From positions 125,968-189,967 of the forward strand of contig CASFGA010000009.1 of assembly GCA_949294185.1 (NCBI GenBank): a stretch of 64,000 nt of DNA. Direction: 5' to 3'. The position numbers and the translations under genes are program-made. The stretch comes from an uncultured Bacteroides sp. Lineage in GTDB: Bacteria > Bacteroidota > Bacteroidia > Bacteroidales > Bacteroidaceae. Each line of letters opens with the position of its first letter. Positions within the stretch are counted from its first letter, which is position 1. Shown piece after piece: positions 16,937-25,550 of this stretch. Under the pieces are notes generated by a model. It was not told where the DNA came from. It searched no databases and saw only the letters and a list, made by a program, of their open reading frames with translations.

Positions 16937-18418
16937 ATGAAGAAGTTTTCATTAAGTGCTTCCATCATCGGGCTGATTGCCGTATGTCTTTTCTCGATGA
17001 CTTCGTGTCTGAAGGGAGGAGATGAAACCATGTCGCTGGAAGCGGGAGAAGCAAGCAAACTGATTTTGGGGCAGTGGAAAGTGGATGAGTGCATCTTTAC
17101 TTATACGGATGCCCAAGGAAATACCATAAAGCAGAGCGTTCCGGACAACACGTTTCTGGATACATTGCTGGAGTTTGACTTTTCGGGTGAATGTTATGTT
17201 GGCGAAGGCATGGGGACATGGCCGTGGAGCATCGATGCCGCCACGCAGGAGTTTTGGCTGAACGGCACAAACTACCACTTGGTTTCCATCGGTAAGAATC
17301 TGTTTGTGATAGAAATCAGCGGCACTTACAATGGGCAGACGGGAACTTTCCGCTATCTGCTGGTACACATGTCGGGCGGCGAAGCGGAAGATACGGGCAT
17401 TCCGAGCGATGAGTTGGCTACTCCGAATCCGGAAATCACCGATCCGAACACTTCCGTCCCCAATATCCAGGTTACCGGCGAAGGGCAGATTATTTCGATT
17501 TTCATGACGGGAATCTACGACCCGGTAACGGGAGGTTGGCTGGATTTGTATGGAACAGGCTCGCCCAATCAGAATGTCTGGGTGTCGGTAGACGGCAAAC
17601 CGAAAGGTATCCTGGTCATCAACAACGAGGACAACTCTGCCGCGAAGGCTATCGACCTTGTATTTCTTGTGGATAACTCGGGAAGCATGAGGGAAGAAGC
17701 CGACTTGCTGGCTGCTGAAATTCAAAGTTGGGCTACCGAGCTGTCTCAACAGAATTTGGATATTCGTTTCGGCTGTGTAGGATATGCTGAAGCGGGTAAT
17801 ATTTCCGGCGCTTTAAACCTGACCGGTCTTACTGAAATCCATCATTATCTGAACAGGACTTCAGGAACGAGTCGTACCGAAGGATTTGCCGGAAGTGATG
17901 CCAGTGTTTTGCAAAGTTTTGCTAACAGTATGGATAATCCAGGAGGTGAATGTGGGGCAAGGGCATTGTTTTTTGCTGATCACTGTTTCTCTTTCCGTCC
18001 GGGAGCAAACCGCATTTATGTAAACTTTACGGATGAGCCTAACCAAACTGGAGGTTATTCTGGAAGCTTTAGTGTTGAATTTGTTAATGACCAGACAAAC
18101 TGGAACACTTCACAAGGCACCATACATACGGTTTACAGTGCCTCTCCCAATTTTACGGAGTCGAGTACGAACGAGAAGCCGTGGCGTTTGTCCGAATACA
18201 CAGGCGGTACGACCTTGTATGCCAATTCCGACTTCTCGGATGTATCATTGAGCAGCCTGCCGGTAACGGGTGCGATGACGCATTCATACATCATCAAGTT
18301 CTTGGCTACTTCGGATATGGCCGATGGCCTGCATGAGGTTCTCGTTACGATTCAGTCGAAAGATGGTACGGTACGTACAGAGAAGCTGTTCGTAAACGTG
18401 GATTTCAATAACGAATGA
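16937..18418 (+). CDS. Lipoprotein with von Willebrand factor A domain
   Basis: 493 residues. A lipoprotein signal with lipobox FSMTSC gives C24. An N-terminal lipocalin/META-like beta region (QWKVDECIFTY..., about 45-160) is followed by a linker and a vWA domain from about 240, whose metal-dependent adhesion site shows as DNSGS at 246-250. Predicted surface or periplasmic lipoprotein binding a protein ligand through Mg2+. Last gene of the envelope cluster, followed by a strong terminator. Most likely an adhesin or assembly partner of the barrel/OmpA pair; the ligand is unknown. Confidence 0.85.
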   Translation: MKKFSLSASIIGLIAVCLFSMTSCLKGGDETMSLEAGEASKLILGQWKVDECIFTYTDAQGNTIKQSVPDNTFLDTLLEFDFSGECYVGEGMGTWPWSIDAATQEFWLNGTNYHLVSIGKNLFVIEISGTYNGQTGTFRYLLVHMSGGEAEDTGIPSDELATPNPEITDPNTSVPNIQVTGEGQIISIFMTGIYDPVTGGWLDLYGTGSPNQNVWVSVDGKPKGILVINNEDNSAAKAIDLVFLVDNSGSMREEADLLAAEIQSWATELSQQNLDIRFGCVGYAEAGNISGALNLTGLTEIHHYLNRTSGTSRTEGFAGSDASVLQSFANSMDNPGGECGARALFFADHCFSFRPGANRIYVNFTDEPNQTGGYSGSFSVEFVNDQTNWNTSQGTIHTVYSASPNFTESSTNEKPWRLSEYTGGTTLYANSDFSDVSLSSLPVTGAMTHSYIIKFLATSDMADGLHEVLVTIQSKDGTVRTEKLFVNVDFNNE

Positions 18419-18453
18419 CGGGAGACCGTTATAAACAAACTTTTGAGTGAAGA

Positions 18454-18490
18454 GGCAGTCCGGATTGAAGTCCGGGCTGCCTTGTTTTTT
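18454..18490 (+). terminator. Rho-independent terminator of the envelope cluster
   Basis: GGCAG (18454-18458) and the following CCGGA pair with TCCGG and CTGCC (18477-18481), with one T/G internal mismatch, followed by TTGTTTTTT. It lies 36 bp after the vWA gene stop. Confidence 0.85.
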
Positions 18491-18507
18491 GCTGTTGCTT
18501 TGTGCAG

Positions 18508-19425
18508 TCAGAGCCTTTTCTGCCGGTTGGCGCACCGGTATCCGTTCGGCGTTTTTCCTGTCATCCGGTGGAAGAACTTGCAGAAGAACGAGGCGTTCGG
18601 AAAGTTCAGCTCGTCGGCTATTTGATAGACCAGTTTGTCCGTGTGGCAGAGCATCAGCTTGGCTTCCTGAATCACGGCCTCGTTTACCCATTCCATCACT
18701 GTTTTTCCACTGGTCTCTTTTATCAGCGTGCTGAGATACCGGGGTGTAAGAAACAGGTTCTCGGCATAAAAGGATATGTTCCGTTCGTTTACGGCATGCT
18801 TGTTGATAAGCCTGATGAAGCGGTCGAACACTTCTTCTTGCCGTGTGCTCGTCTCTTTTTTGCCCGACAATCCGCGGTTTTGGAAGTATCCAATCTGATG
18901 GAATAACACGGATATCATTCCTTGGATGCTTTCGTGCGAGAAAGGACTGTCTTGCAGAATGTTCCAAATCAGTGTGAATATTTCTTCCATGCGCCGTTCC
19001 GCCGCTTCGTCAAGACGGAGAATCACATCCGCCGTGCCTTGCAGATAAGCGGCGAGAAGTTTCTCGCGCTGCCAGTTCTCCATGAAGCTGTTGGCGATGG
19101 CGAGCATGGTTATGTCGCAGTCCGGTGATATTTCCTGAAGTTCGATGATTGTGTCTGGCGAAATGACTTTCAACTGGTGGGCTTCCACCTTTATTTCTAT
19201 CAGGTTGAGGCGCATGCATACGTATCCTGAGCGGAGATACAGCACACGGCCTTCGGTCAGGCGGTAGGGTTGTCCTTTGAAAAAAATGTGGCTGATGTCG
19301 GACACTCCTTCTATCGAGCGCACCATTCCCAGTTCGGGCGAGATATATCGCGCCACGTTATGGGGAACAGTGGAATAGTCAAGCACATCTTTCAGTGCCA
19401 GCGGCTGTAGTTCTTGGGCTTTCAT
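18508..19425 (-). CDS. AraC-family transcriptional regulator
   Basis: 305 residues. The N-terminal part (to about 190) is a beta-rich sensing region; the C-terminal 100 residues contain two helix-turn-helix motifs, the first in SFYAENLFLTPRYLSTLIKETSG and the second in YQIADELNFPNASFFCKFFHRMTGKTP (each broken by its turn). It is divergent from the TolC-HlyD-ABC export genes with 155 bp between starts, so it probably activates them in response to the exported compound. The effector is unknown. Confidence 0.9.
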   Translation of the reverse strand: MKAQELQPLALKDVLDYSTVPHNVARYISPELGMVRSIEGVSDISHIFFKGQPYRLTEGRVLYLRSGYVCMRLNLIEIKVEAHQLKVISPDTIIELQEISPDCDITMLAIANSFMENWQREKLLAAYLQGTADVILRLDEAAERRMEEIFTLIWNILQDSPFSHESIQGMISVLFHQIGYFQNRGLSGKKETSTRQEEVFDRFIRLINKHAVNERNISFYAENLFLTPRYLSTLIKETSGKTVMEWVNEAVIQEAKLMLCHTDKLVYQIADELNFPNASFFCKFFHRMTGKTPNGYRCANRQKRL

Positions 19426-19444
19426 GAATCATCCTTTATTCCGG

Positions 19445-19452
19445 CAAAGATA
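19445..19452 (-). promoter_or_regulatory. -7 box TATCTTTG for the AraC regulator
   Basis: Exact TAnnTTTG on the minus strand, 19 nt before the ATG at 19425, giving a very short leader. It shares the intergenic gap with the export operon promoter. Confidence 0.5.
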
Positions 19453-19549
19453 ATATTTTTGCTTGCAGATGAAAGATTTATGTTGTATATTCGGACAATC
19501 GGGACATAACGTGAAACGAACGGAACTTCGGAATGCTCCGTGAAGCCTT

Positions 19550-19557
19550 TATCTTTG
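19550..19557 (+). promoter_or_regulatory. -7 box TATCTTTG for the efflux operon
   Basis: Exact TAnnTTTG 24 nt before the ATG at 19581. It lies downstream of an in-frame ATG at 19533, which rules that start out. Confidence 0.55.
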
Positions 19558-19580
19558 CTTTTGGAATAAACAGAATGGAT

Positions 19581-20834
19581 ATGAAACGTATTTTGCTTTT
19601 AGTTGCCTGTCTTGCCGTATGTATGTATGCGCATGCCCAGCTGACACTTGACGAATGCCGCCGGGAGGCGCGGGCCAATTATCCGCTTGTGAGGCAATAT
19701 CACCTGATAGAGCAGTCGGAAGCCTACACGCTTGCCAATGCGGGACGGGGCAATCTGCCTCAGGTTTCCCTTGGCGGTAAGGTGTCTTATCAGAGCGATG
19801 CCACCAAACTTCCCTTTACACTTCCTGATGTGGACTTTCACGGTCTGCCTAAAGACCAGTATCAGGTGATGGTCGAGATACAGCAGAACATCTGGGACGG
19901 AGGTGCCATCCGCAACCGGAAACAATATACAAAGGCGGAAGCAGAAGAGGCGGTTCGCCGCTTGGATGTCAGTATGTATGCGCTTGACAGTCGGGTAGAC
20001 CAGATTTTCTTTGGCATTCTTCTGCTTGACGAGCAACTTCGGCAGAATGCCATATTCCACGATGATTTGGAACGGAACCTGCGCCGGGTGTCAGCTTATC
20101 GTGACAATGGAATCGCGCATGAAGCCGATGTGGATGCCGTGCAGGTGGAAATATTGAACAACGGTCAGCAGCGTATCGCTCTTGAAACAAGCCGCATGGC
20201 TTATGTCCGGATGCTTGCGCTCCTGATGGGCAGGGAGCTTGATCCGGACATTGTTTTCGAGCGTCCGGCGTTACCATCTCAGGAAGAGGCATTGGCCATC
20301 CGCCGGCCCGAATTGCTGCTGTATGAAGCTCAGGAACGCACGTTGGATGTCCGCCGCCGGGGATTGCGTTCGGGCTATCTTCCTCGGTTTAGTCTGTTTG
20401 CACAAGGAGCTTACGGCAATCCGGGGCTGAATTTTTTGAAAGACAAGTTTGGAGCTTATTATGTGATCGGCGCGCGGATGAACTGGAATTTTGGAAGTCT
20501 GTATACCTTGAAAAACGACCGGCATAAGCTGGAGCTTGAGCGACGGCGGATAGACAGTGAGCGTAATCTCTTTTTGCTTGATACGCGCTTGCAGTTTGCA
20601 GGGCAGGAAGGAACGATTGTCTCACTGCGCCGTCAGATGGAGAAAGATGAAGAGATTATCCGTTTGCGTGCCAACATCAGCCGTTCTGCTGAGGCGAAGG
20701 TGGCTGAGGGAACCTTGTCTGTGACCGAAATGTTGCGTGAACTTGCGGCCGAAAATCTGGCCCGGCAGACAAAGGTGCAACATGAGGTGCAGCTCTTGCT
20801 GGAGGTTTATAAACAAAAGCATCTGACGAATTAA
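19581..20834 (+). CDS. TolC-family outer-membrane efflux protein
   Basis: 417 residues from the ATG at 19581 (ATG 19575 is equally possible; ATG 19533 precedes the promoter box). A signal peptide ends near AHAQ, followed by LTLDECRREARANYPLV, the usual TolC start, and the two-fold repeat of long alpha-hairpins and short strands typical of the trimeric outer-membrane channel. First gene of a five-gene export system: channel, adaptor, ATPase and two permeases. Confidence 0.9.
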   Translation: MKRILLLVACLAVCMYAHAQLTLDECRREARANYPLVRQYHLIEQSEAYTLANAGRGNLPQVSLGGKVSYQSDATKLPFTLPDVDFHGLPKDQYQVMVEIQQNIWDGGAIRNRKQYTKAEAEEAVRRLDVSMYALDSRVDQIFFGILLLDEQLRQNAIFHDDLERNLRRVSAYRDNGIAHEADVDAVQVEILNNGQQRIALETSRMAYVRMLALLMGRELDPDIVFERPALPSQEEALAIRRPELLLYEAQERTLDVRRRGLRSGYLPRFSLFAQGAYGNPGLNFLKDKFGAYYVIGARMNWNFGSLYTLKNDRHKLELERRRIDSERNLFLLDTRLQFAGQEGTIVSLRRQMEKDEEIIRLRANISRSAEAKVAEGTLSVTEMLRELAAENLARQTKVQHEVQLLLEVYKQKHLTN

Positions 20835-20862
20835 TCATGAAAAACTAAAATTGAATATACGT

Positions 20863-21771
20863 ATGAAGCGGATTGTTTTATTGGTGTCGGCATTTGCAGC
20901 CGTGCTGTCTTCCTGTCATTCCGGCGATGACTTTGATGCTACCGGAACGTTTGAGGCGACCGAAATCATCGTTTCAGCCGAAGCGAACGGAAAGTTGTGG
21001 GCCATGGATGCGGAAGAAGGGATGCTGTTGGACAAAGGACAAGAGATAGGACTGGTGGACACTGTACAGCTTTACCTGCGGAAATTGCAGCTCGAAGCGA
21101 ATAAGAAGTCGGTGCAGAGTCAGAGACCGGATATTCGTAAGCAGATTGCGGCTACGAAAGAGCAGATAGCCACAGCCCAACGTGAGCGTGAAAGAGTGGA
21201 GAGACTTTTGGAATCGGATGCGGCAAACCGGAAGCAGTTGGATGACTGGGATGCCCAGTTGGCCGTCTTGCACCGGCAACTGGATGCACAGGTGTCGTCC
21301 CTGCAAAACAATACGGCAAGCTTGAACGAGCAGAGTTCTTCCGTTGCCATCCAGGTGGCGCAAGTGGAAGACCAGTTGCATAAATGCCATATTGTTTCCC
21401 CTATCAAAGGCACTGTATTGGCTAAATACGCTGAACCGGGCGAATGGGTGGCTACGGGCAAGCCTTTATTCAAGATGGCCGATATGGAGAATATCTTCTT
21501 GCGTGCCTATATTACTTCCGCGCAGCTTGTTTCTGTGCGTTTGGGAGACCAGGTAGCGGTATGGGCTGATTTTGGGGACAATGAACGCCGGCAGTATGAA
21601 GGTAAGGTGACCTGGATTGCCGATGAGGCGGAGTTTACTCCCAAGACCATTCTGACGGATGATGAACGTGCCAATCAGGTGTATGCCGTGAAGATTGCTG
21701 TCCGCAACGATGGACTGATCAAATTGGGGATGTACGGGAAAATGAGATTACATAATCAGTTGTCTGAATAA
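20863..21771 (+). CDS. HlyD-family membrane-fusion (adaptor) lipoprotein
   Basis: 302 residues from the ATG at 20863 (a TTG four codons upstream is unlikely). Lipobox LSSC puts a lipidated Cys at 18. Biotinyl-lipoyl-like halves (EIIVSAEANGKLWAMDAEEG..., and CHIVSPIKGTVLAKYAEPG near 175) flank a coiled-coil hairpin of about 75-165. Known role: a periplasmic adaptor linking the inner-membrane ABC transporter to TolC. Similar to E. coli YbhG in context, next to a YbhF-like ATPase. Confidence 0.9.
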   Translation: MKRIVLLVSAFAAVLSSCHSGDDFDATGTFEATEIIVSAEANGKLWAMDAEEGMLLDKGQEIGLVDTVQLYLRKLQLEANKKSVQSQRPDIRKQIAATKEQIATAQRERERVERLLESDAANRKQLDDWDAQLAVLHRQLDAQVSSLQNNTASLNEQSSSVAIQVAQVEDQLHKCHIVSPIKGTVLAKYAEPGEWVATGKPLFKMADMENIFLRAYITSAQLVSVRLGDQVAVWADFGDNERRQYEGKVTWIADEAEFTPKTILTDDERANQVYAVKIAVRNDGLIKLGMYGKMRLHNQLSE

Positions 21772-21775
21772 AGTC

Positions 21776-23227
21776 ATGCAATCAATCATTGAAGTTAGTC
21801 ATATCAGCAAAAAGTACGGGCGGACAGAAGCGTTGCGCGATGTTTCGTTCTCTGTGGAGCGTGGAGAACTGTTCGGGCTCATAGGGCCTGACGGTTCGGG
21901 AAAGAGCACGCTTTTCCGTATTCTTGCTACACTGTTGGTGGCTGATATGGGGTCTGCTTCAGTTTGTGGCTTTGATGTGGTGAGCGGCTACAGGCAGATA
22001 CGGAATAGGGTAGGATATATGCCCGGGCGGTTTTCTCTTTATCAGGACTTGACGGTGGAAGAAAATCTGGAGTTCTTTGCCACGGTGTTCGGAACTACGG
22101 TTGCCGAGCATTACGGGCAGATAAAGGAAATATATGAACAGATTGAGCCGTTCCGCAAGCGTCGTGCAGGGGCTCTTTCCGGCGGAATGAAACAGAAGCT
22201 TGCCCTTAGCTGTGCGTTGGTTCATAATCCGGACATTCTTTTTCTTGACGAGCCGACCACGGGAGTTGACCCGGTTTCGCGGAAAGAGTTCTGGCAGATG
22301 CTCCGCCGTTTGCAGGAGAGGGGGATTACCATCGTTGTGTCTACTCCGTTTATGGATGAGGCAAAGCTGTGTGACCGTATCGCCTTCATCCGCGAAGGCA
22401 GTATCTGTGGCATAGATATTCCGTCTGTCATATTGGAGCGGTTTAAAGAAATCCTTTGTCCGCCTGGGCTGGAGCGGATGCATGTATCGGCAGACGCGCA
22501 GACGGTCATTCGGGTTGAAGGACTGGTAAAGCGTTTCGGTACGTTTACGGCTGTCGATCATATCTCTTTCTCCGTGAAGCGCGGGGAAGTGTTCGGCTTT
22601 CTGGGAGCGAACGGTGCGGGAAAAACCACGGCGATGCGCATTCTTTGCGGGTTGAGTCTTCCTACAGAAGGAAAAGCGGAAGTGATGGGATTTGATGTGC
22701 GTACACAAAGTGAAGAAATCAAGAAGCATATCGGCTACATGAGTCAGAAATTTTCACTTTATGAGGATTTGAATGTGTGGGAGAATATACGTTTGTTTGC
22801 CGGTATATATGGTATGCCTGAAAAAGAGATTGCTCCTCAGGCGGAAGAGATGCTTCACCGTATCGGGTTGTTTGACGAGCGGGAAACGTTGGTGCGTGAA
22901 CTTCCTTTAGGATGGAAGCAGCGGTTGGCTTTTTCGGTCGCCATCTTTCATCATCCGCAACTGGTCTTTCTGGATGAACCGACGGGAGGGGTCGACCCTG
23001 CCACGCGCCGCCAGTTTTGGGAACTGATTTACCGGGCGGCCGAACAAGGGATAACTGTGTTTGTAACCACACATTATATGGATGAAGCGGAATATTGTGA
23101 CCGTATTTCTATGATGGTGGACGGAAGAATCTGTGCACTTGATACACCGGAGGCCTTGAAATTCCGTTACGGGGCAAAGGATATGGATGAAGTGTTCCAA
23201 CGGTTGGCGAGAGGAGGAAAGAGATGA
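21776..23227 (+). CDS. ABC exporter ATPase with two fused nucleotide-binding domains (YbhF-like)
   Basis: 483 residues with two complete ATPase domains. Domain 1: Walker A GPDGSGKST at 37-45, signature LSGGMKQKLALS and Walker B ILFLDEPTTGVDP. Domain 2, from about 245: Walker A GANGAGKTT, a weakened signature PLGWKQRLAFS (LSGG replaced by LPLG) and Walker B LVFLDEPTGGVDP. The layout matches YbhF of the YbhFSR/G multidrug exporter. It overlaps the next permease by 4 bp. Cytosolic face of the inner membrane. Confidence 0.92.
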   Translation: MQSIIEVSHISKKYGRTEALRDVSFSVERGELFGLIGPDGSGKSTLFRILATLLVADMGSASVCGFDVVSGYRQIRNRVGYMPGRFSLYQDLTVEENLEFFATVFGTTVAEHYGQIKEIYEQIEPFRKRRAGALSGGMKQKLALSCALVHNPDILFLDEPTTGVDPVSRKEFWQMLRRLQERGITIVVSTPFMDEAKLCDRIAFIREGSICGIDIPSVILERFKEILCPPGLERMHVSADAQTVIRVEGLVKRFGTFTAVDHISFSVKRGEVFGFLGANGAGKTTAMRILCGLSLPTEGKAEVMGFDVRTQSEEIKKHIGYMSQKFSLYEDLNVWENIRLFAGIYGMPEKEIAPQAEEMLHRIGLFDERETLVRELPLGWKQRLAFSVAIFHHPQLVFLDEPTGGVDPATRRQFWELIYRAAEQGITVFVTTHYMDEAEYCDRISMMVDGRICALDTPEALKFRYGAKDMDEVFQRLARGGKR

Positions 23228-24336
23228 GACGGTTTGCTGCTTTTGTCCGAAAAGAATTTCATCACATCCTGCGCGACCGGCGCACAATGCTGATACTGAT
23301 AGGTATGCCTGTCGTACAGATTATTCTCTTTGGGTTTGCCATTTCTACCGAAGTGAAGAATGTGCAGACTGTCGTGCTTGTCACCTCTGCCGATGCAGAC
23401 ACACGTTATGTCGTCGATCGTCTGGATGCCAGTGAATATTTTTCTGTGAAGTATGTCGTTCATTCGATTGAGGAGGTCGATTGCCTGTTCCGTCAGGGTA
23501 AGGCAGAACTGGCGGTTGTATTTCTTTCAGATTTGCCGAGGCAGCGGTTTGATGCCGAAAGTATTCAGCTTATAGCCGATGCGACCGATCCGAATCAGGC
23601 CGTTACAAGGGGAGCGTATGCCGGTGCCGTGTTGGGCGTGGCGCAGCAGGAGTTGCGCACGATTTCCGGTTTCGTTTCTGCACAGACAGGAGGGGTGAAG
23701 ATTGTCTCTAAACTGCTGTACAATCCGCAGATGAAAAGTGCCTATAATTTTGTTCCTGGGGTGATGGGACTGATTCTGATGCTGATTTGTGCGATGATGA
23801 CCTCCATATCCATTGTCCGTGAAAAGGAAACCGGAACGATGGAAGTATTGCTTGTGTCGCCTGTCAGTCCCTTGTTTGTCATTTTGTCGAAGGCAGTTCC
23901 TTATCTGGTGCTTTCGCTCGTCAATCTGACCACTATCCTGCTGCTGTCTGTATTTGTTCTTGATGTTCCGGTGGCCGGCAGTCTGGCAGCGTTATTGGGC
24001 GTGTCGCTGCTGTTCATCTTTGTTTCGTTGGCATTGGGGCTGCTTATCTCGTGCATTACCCGCACGCAGGTGGCCGCCATGCTTGCTTCCGGAATGGTTC
24101 TGCTGATTCCTACCATCATTTTGTCCGGACTTATTTTTCCGGTAGAGAGCATGCCTGGCATTTTGCAGGCTTTTTCTTGCGTCATTCCGGCGCGCTGGTA
24201 CATCGAACTGGTGCGGAAGCTGATGATAGAAGGCGTTCCGTTCGCTTATGTATGGCAGGAAACTTTGGTGCTGGTCTTTATGGCTGTCTTGCTGATTGGC
24301 ATAACCGCCCGCTTGTTTAAGAACCGTTTGGAATAA
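23224..24336 (+). CDS. ABC-2 type permease (YbhS/R-like), first copy
   Basis: 370 residues with one N-terminal hydrophobic segment (about 23-40), a large extracytoplasmic domain (about 45-175) and five C-terminal membrane segments, the ABC-2 topology. EKETGTMEVLLVSPVSP near 200 is the family's cytoplasmic motif. Pairs with the second permease at 24352 to form a heterodimeric channel served by the double ATPase. Confidence 0.9.
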   Translation: MRRFAAFVRKEFHHILRDRRTMLILIGMPVVQIILFGFAISTEVKNVQTVVLVTSADADTRYVVDRLDASEYFSVKYVVHSIEEVDCLFRQGKAELAVVFLSDLPRQRFDAESIQLIADATDPNQAVTRGAYAGAVLGVAQQELRTISGFVSAQTGGVKIVSKLLYNPQMKSAYNFVPGVMGLILMLICAMMTSISIVREKETGTMEVLLVSPVSPLFVILSKAVPYLVLSLVNLTTILLLSVFVLDVPVAGSLAALLGVSLLFIFVSLALGLLISCITRTQVAAMLASGMVLLIPTIILSGLIFPVESMPGILQAFSCVIPARWYIELVRKLMIEGVPFAYVWQETLVLVFMAVLLIGITARLFKNRLE

Positions 24337-24351
24337 GAAGGAGGACTGGAT

Positions 24352-25419
24352 ATGATTTTGCGTTATCTCATCGAAAAAGAGTTCCGCCAACTACGGCGTA
24401 ATACGTTTCTTCCCCGGCTGATACTGCTGTTTCCGTGCATGATTATGCTTGTCTTTCCCTGGGCGGCTACGATGGAAGTCGATAATCTGCGTATCGTGGT
24501 GATTGATAATGACCGTACTCCGTCGTCTGAACGGCTTGTTCATCGCATTGAAGCTTCTCGTTATTTCAAGCTGACCGGTTTTCCGGAGACTTACGACAAG
24601 GGATTGGAGGCGGTTGAAAGGGATAAGGCTGATGTTTTGCTGGAGATACCGCGCGGGTTTGAAAAGGATCAGGCCAACGGTCGTCCGGCATCGGCGTTGG
24701 TTGCGGTAAATGCAGTGAACGGTATGAAAGGAGCTCTCGGCAATTCATACCTGACCCAGATTCTTTCTTCCTCCGCATCGGCCTCCGCCGGGTCTGTGCG
24801 CTACTGGTTTAATCCCCATCTGGATTATAAGATATTTATGGTGCCGGCGCTGATGACTATGATTCTGGTGCTGCTTTGCGGCTTTCTTCCGGCGCTGAAT
24901 GTGGTAAGCGAGAAAGAGACCGGAACGATCGAGCAGATTAATGTTACGCCGGTCAGCCGTTTTACATTTACGCTTGCCAAGCTGCTGCCTTATTGGATGA
25001 TTGGTTTTGTGGTGCTGAACATCTGTATCCTGTTGGCATGGCTTGTATACGGACTGGCTCCTGCCGGCAGTCTGTTTGTCATCTATCTGGCTGCTCTGGT
25101 GTTTATCCTAGTCATGTCGGGGCTGGGGCTGGTTATCTCGAATTATTCGTCCACCATGCAGCAGGCTATGTTTGTCATGTGGTTCTGTATGCTTGTCTTC
25201 ATCCTGATGAGCGGACTGTTTACCCCTGTCGGCAGCATGCCCGATTGGGCTCAGTGCATCACTTATCTGAATCCTTTGCGTTATTTCATGGAGATTATGC
25301 GTATGGTGTATCTGAAAGGTAGCGGAATTTCGGACATTCTTTCCCGGTTGGGCATATTGTCTGTCTTTGCCGTCTTGCTTTACGGATGGGCGATAAAGAG
25401 CTATCGGAAGCAGCAGTGA
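24352..25419 (+). CDS. ABC-2 type permease (YbhS/R-like), second copy
   Basis: 355 residues with the same topology as its neighbour: N-terminal membrane segment, extracytoplasmic domain, then five segments, with EKETGTIEQINVTPVSR near 188. Last gene of the export operon, 15 bp after the first permease. The two permeases are clearly diverged paralogues. The exported substrate is unknown; drugs, bile acids or lipids are all plausible. Confidence 0.9.
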   Translation: MILRYLIEKEFRQLRRNTFLPRLILLFPCMIMLVFPWAATMEVDNLRIVVIDNDRTPSSERLVHRIEASRYFKLTGFPETYDKGLEAVERDKADVLLEIPRGFEKDQANGRPASALVAVNAVNGMKGALGNSYLTQILSSSASASAGSVRYWFNPHLDYKIFMVPALMTMILVLLCGFLPALNVVSEKETGTIEQINVTPVSRFTFTLAKLLPYWMIGFVVLNICILLAWLVYGLAPAGSLFVIYLAALVFILVMSGLGLVISNYSSTMQQAMFVMWFCMLVFILMSGLFTPVGSMPDWAQCITYLNPLRYFMEIMRMVYLKGSGISDILSRLGILSVFAVLLYGWAIKSYRKQQ

Positions 25420-25494
25420 GGAAAAAGATTTTTTACGCCATCAAATATTTTTAGGATACTGACGAAAAAGGCGTTTGATATGTGCGGAATTTTT

Positions 25495-25502
25495 TATCTT
25501 TG
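25495..25502 (+). promoter_or_regulatory. -7 box TATCTTTG for the bile salt hydrolase family gene
   Basis: Exact TAnnTTTG 48 nt before the ATG at 25551. A TTTG at 25474-25477 sits 17 nt upstream, slightly closer than the usual 19. Confidence 0.55.
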
Positions 25503-25550
25503 AGAACATTATGGCGTTGAAGGGTGTTAATCTTAAAAATAAGAGACAGT

